DNA from: Lutibacter sp.
Lineage (GTDB): Bacteria > Bacteroidota > Bacteroidia > Flavobacteriales > Flavobacteriaceae
NCBI GenBank assembly: GCA_030748365.1
Contig: JASMME010000058.1
Span: 1-7,696, forward strand
Reading direction: 5' to 3'
DNA: 7,696 nucleotides
Both the position numbers and the translations under genes were made by a program. The notes under the pieces are model-generated. The model saw only the letters and a program-made list of their open reading frames with translations. It was not told the DNA's origin and did not search any database. This document shows, in pieces, positions 5,658-7,696 of the stretch. Position 1 is the first letter of the stretch. Each line of letters starts with the position of its first letter.

Positions 5658-7696
5658 ATGGAAAAATTGAATAAACGCCCCCCTTTACCTACTAAGATTG
5701 CTAAAAAAATGATGGTGCACGGCCATGACAGGATCGACCATTATTACTGGCTAAATGATGCCAATAACCCCCAGGTGATTGACTACCTACAAGCGGAGAA
5801 CGATCATTTTGAGGCATATACCTCCCATACCAAGGCCTTTCAAGAATCGCTTTTTGAGGAAATGAGGGCACGTATCAAGGAAGATGATAGTTCTGTTCCT
5901 TTTAAACTTAGGGGCTACTATTATATCACCCGGTATGAGAAAGGGTCACAATACCCAATACACACCAGGAAAAAAGGATCCTTGGCAGCCGATGAAGAGA
6001 TCATGTTCAATGTGCCGGAGATGGCTCAGGGCTTCGCCTATTACAACCTATCTGGTGTATCGGTCAGCCCCAACAACAAGTTGGCTTCTTTTGGGGTGGA
6101 TACCCTGAGCAGAAGACAGTATACCCTCTGCTTTAAGAATTTGGAGACCGGGTTGATTTATCCTGAAAAAATTGAAAATACCACGGGGAATGCTGTCTGG
6201 GCGAATGATAACAAAACGATTTTCTACACCCAAAAGAACCCTGACACCTTGCGCAGTGAGAAAATTTTCCGTCATGTGCTGGGTACGGATCCTTCAACAG
6301 ATACGGAAATTTACCATGAACAGGATGAAGCTTTCGGTGTCTATGTGCAACAAACAAAATCTAGAAAGTACCTTCTCATAGGCGCTTACAGTACCCTGTC
6401 GACCGAATACCGTTTTTTAGCGGCCGATGACCCATTGGGGCAGTTCGAACTCTTTCAGCAAAGAGAAAGGGGCCTCGAATACAGTATTGCGCACTATGAG
6501 GATCATTTTTATATCTTGACCAATAAAGACAAGGCGACCAACTTTACCCTGATGAAAACCCCTAAAACAAGGACCACACAGGACTGCTGGGAAACGGTGA
6601 TCCCACACAGACAGGAGGTATTGTTAGAAGATTTTTCGATTTTTAAGGATTTTATGGTGTTGGAAGAACGTTTCAACGGGCTCTGTAATATCAGAATCAG
6701 ACGTTGGGATGGCACTGAGGACTATTGCATTCCTTTTGCCGAAGAAACCTATACGGCAGGGGTCTATTCCAATCCAGAATTTGACACGGATCAGATCCGG
6801 TACAGCTACCATTCCATGACCACGCCCCACAGGGTCATTGATTTTAAAGTAACGGACCGTTCGGAAGACATTGTCAAGGAGCAGGTAGTGCTTGGCAATA
6901 CCTTCGACAAGAACAATTATGTGAGTAAGCGTTTGTGGGCAACTGCTGCTGATGGTACAGAGATTCCCATTTCCCTGGTATATCACAAACAGACGAACAT
7001 CGGGGCGCATACGCCACTGCTACTTTATGGATACGGTGCCTATGGCTATACCTTGGATGCTGGTTTTAGCACTACAAGGCTGAGCTTGCTGGATCGTGGA
7101 TTTATTTATGCGATTGCCCATATAAGGGGCAGTGAATACCTAGGTAGAAAATGGTATGAACAGGGCCGTTTATTGCATAAAAAAAACAGTTTTACCGATT
7201 TTATCGCCGTTGCAAAATACCTGGTTGGACAAGCATATACGTCTCCAGAGCATCTGTATGCCCAAGGAGGTTCTGCAGGTGGCTTATTGATGGGCGCAGT
7301 CATTAATATGGCGCCAGGGCTCTTCAACGGCGTGATTGCGGCTGTTCCCTTCGTAGATGTCCTTACTACGATGCTGGATGAACGCATACCGCTTACCACA
7401 GGCGAATTTGACGAGTGGGGAAATCCCAATACCCGGGAATACTACGCGTATATTCATTCCTATTCTCCCTATGACAACATTACAAGACAGGTCTATCCCC
7501 ATTTGCTGGTAACCACAGGCCTTTACGACTCACAGGTGCAGTATTTTGAGCCTGCAAAATGGGTGGCAAAACTCAGGGAATACAAAACGGATAATAACCG
7601 CTTGCTGTTCCATACCGATATGGAAACTGGTCATGGAGGTGCCTCAGGCAGGTTTGACGCCATCAAAGAAACTGCCAGGGATATTACTTTTCTACT
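5658..7696 (+). CDS. ptrB: Oligopeptidase B (S9A prolyl oligopeptidase family), lacking only the last residues at the window edge
   Basis: A cytosolic serine peptidase that cuts short peptides after Arg or Lys. The frame runs without a stop from the ATG at 5658 to the right edge, 679 full codons; E. coli oligopeptidase B has 686 residues, so only about the last ten are missing. There is no signal peptide. The N-terminus (HGHDRIDHYYWLND, about 21-34) is the typical family opening. A seven-bladed propeller domain follows (about 75-410), then the alpha/beta-hydrolase domain. The catalytic triad is clear: Ser539 in GGSAGG, Asp624 in GLYDSQVQ, His659 in TGHGG, each exactly seven residues later than in E. 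coli (532/617/652). Other family blocks are YGYGAYG, IRGSEYLG, AAVPFVDVLTTMLDE and PLTTGEFDEWGNP. Two positions linked to dibasic specificity differ from E. coli: Gly469 for Asp462 and Asp585 for Glu578 (residue numbers recalled). It is probably transcribed on its own or by read-through from the helicase. Confidence 0.95.
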   Translation, partial: MEKLNKRPPLPTKIAKKMMVHGHDRIDHYYWLNDANNPQVIDYLQAENDHFEAYTSHTKAFQESLFEEMRARIKEDDSSVPFKLRGYYYITRYEKGSQYPIHTRKKGSLAADEEIMFNVPEMAQGFAYYNLSGVSVSPNNKLASFGVDTLSRRQYTLCFKNLETGLIYPEKIENTTGNAVWANDNKTIFYTQKNPDTLRSEKIFRHVLGTDPSTDTEIYHEQDEAFGVYVQQTKSRKYLLIGAYSTLSTEYRFLAADDPLGQFELFQQRERGLEYSIAHYEDHFYILTNKDKATNFTLMKTPKTRTTQDCWETVIPHRQEVLLEDFSIFKDFMVLEERFNGLCNIRIRRWDGTEDYCIPFAEETYTAGVYSNPEFDTDQIRYSYHSMTTPHRVIDFKVTDRSEDIVKEQVVLGNTFDKNNYVSKRLWATAADGTEIPISLVYHKQTNIGAHTPLLLYGYGAYGYTLDAGFSTTRLSLLDRGFIYAIAHIRGSEYLGRKWYEQGRLLHKKNSFTDFIAVAKYLVGQAYTSPEHLYAQGGSAGGLLMGAVINMAPGLFNGVIAAVPFVDVLTTMLDERIPLTTGEFDEWGNPNTREYYAYIHSYSPYDNITRQVYPHLLVTTGLYDSQVQYFEPAKWVAKLREYKTDNNRLLFHTDMETGHGGASGRFDAIKETARDITFL

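Noticed and set aside
6624..7502. Several minus-strand open frames antisense to the oligopeptidase gene
   Set aside because: They are shadows of a gene with a complete, well-conserved reading frame in the plus direction and show no family motifs.
1..7696. CRISPR array, tRNA/rRNA, transposase, phage or toxin-antitoxin module, or a new multi-gene defence system
   Set aside because: I scanned both strands for direct repeats, cloverleaf-like structures and diagnostic protein motifs and found none. All genes fit ordinary chromosomal housekeeping or conserved Bacteroidota families.

Overview
The window looks like ordinary chromosomal DNA of a Bacteroidota bacterium, most likely a marine-type flavobacterium (Flavobacteriaceae). 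This rests on three things seen here. The protein families include a SurA-like foldase, a DUF3822 protein next to rsmD, a short RecD-like helicase and a flavobacterial-style oligopeptidase B. The start sites lack strong Shine-Dalgarno sequences. The only intergenic region between divergent genes carries two exact TAnnTTTG boxes, the Bacteroidota -7 promoter element.

Layout, left to right. (1) Positions 3-1821, plus strand: the C-terminal part of a PPIase-associated periplasmic protein, cut by the window edge, followed one base after its stop by a complete SurA/PpiC-type parvulin foldase with a signal peptide. Together they look like the end of an envelope protein-folding operon. (2) Positions 1881-1907: a near-symmetrical A-stem-U hairpin between convergent genes that can terminate transcription from both sides. 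(3) Positions 1915-4007, minus strand: a compact three-gene operon, read right to left, of a two-helix membrane protein of unknown function, a DUF3822 protein and rsmD (16S rRNA m2G966 methyltransferase). Its first two genes overlap by 35 bases and the last two are 7 bases apart. (4) Positions 4008-4116: a 109-base divergent promoter region with back-to-back promoters. (5) Positions 4117-5544, plus strand: a short RecD2-like SF1B DNA helicase. (6) Positions 5658 to the right edge, plus strand: an almost complete oligopeptidase B (S9A serine peptidase). It lacks a stop only because the window ends.

The genes group by job: envelope protein folding on the left, ribosome modification plus two conserved proteins of unknown role in the middle, DNA repair/recombination and cytosolic peptide turnover on the right. 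I see no mobile element, CRISPR array, RNA gene, phage remnant or defence system, and nothing that amounts to a new multi-gene system. The points most worth a second look are the probable degenerate actin-like (ASKHA) fold of the DUF3822 protein beside a membrane protein with a pilin-like region, the divergent promoter pair that decides the helicase start, and substitutions at the predicted substrate-specificity residues of the oligopeptidase.
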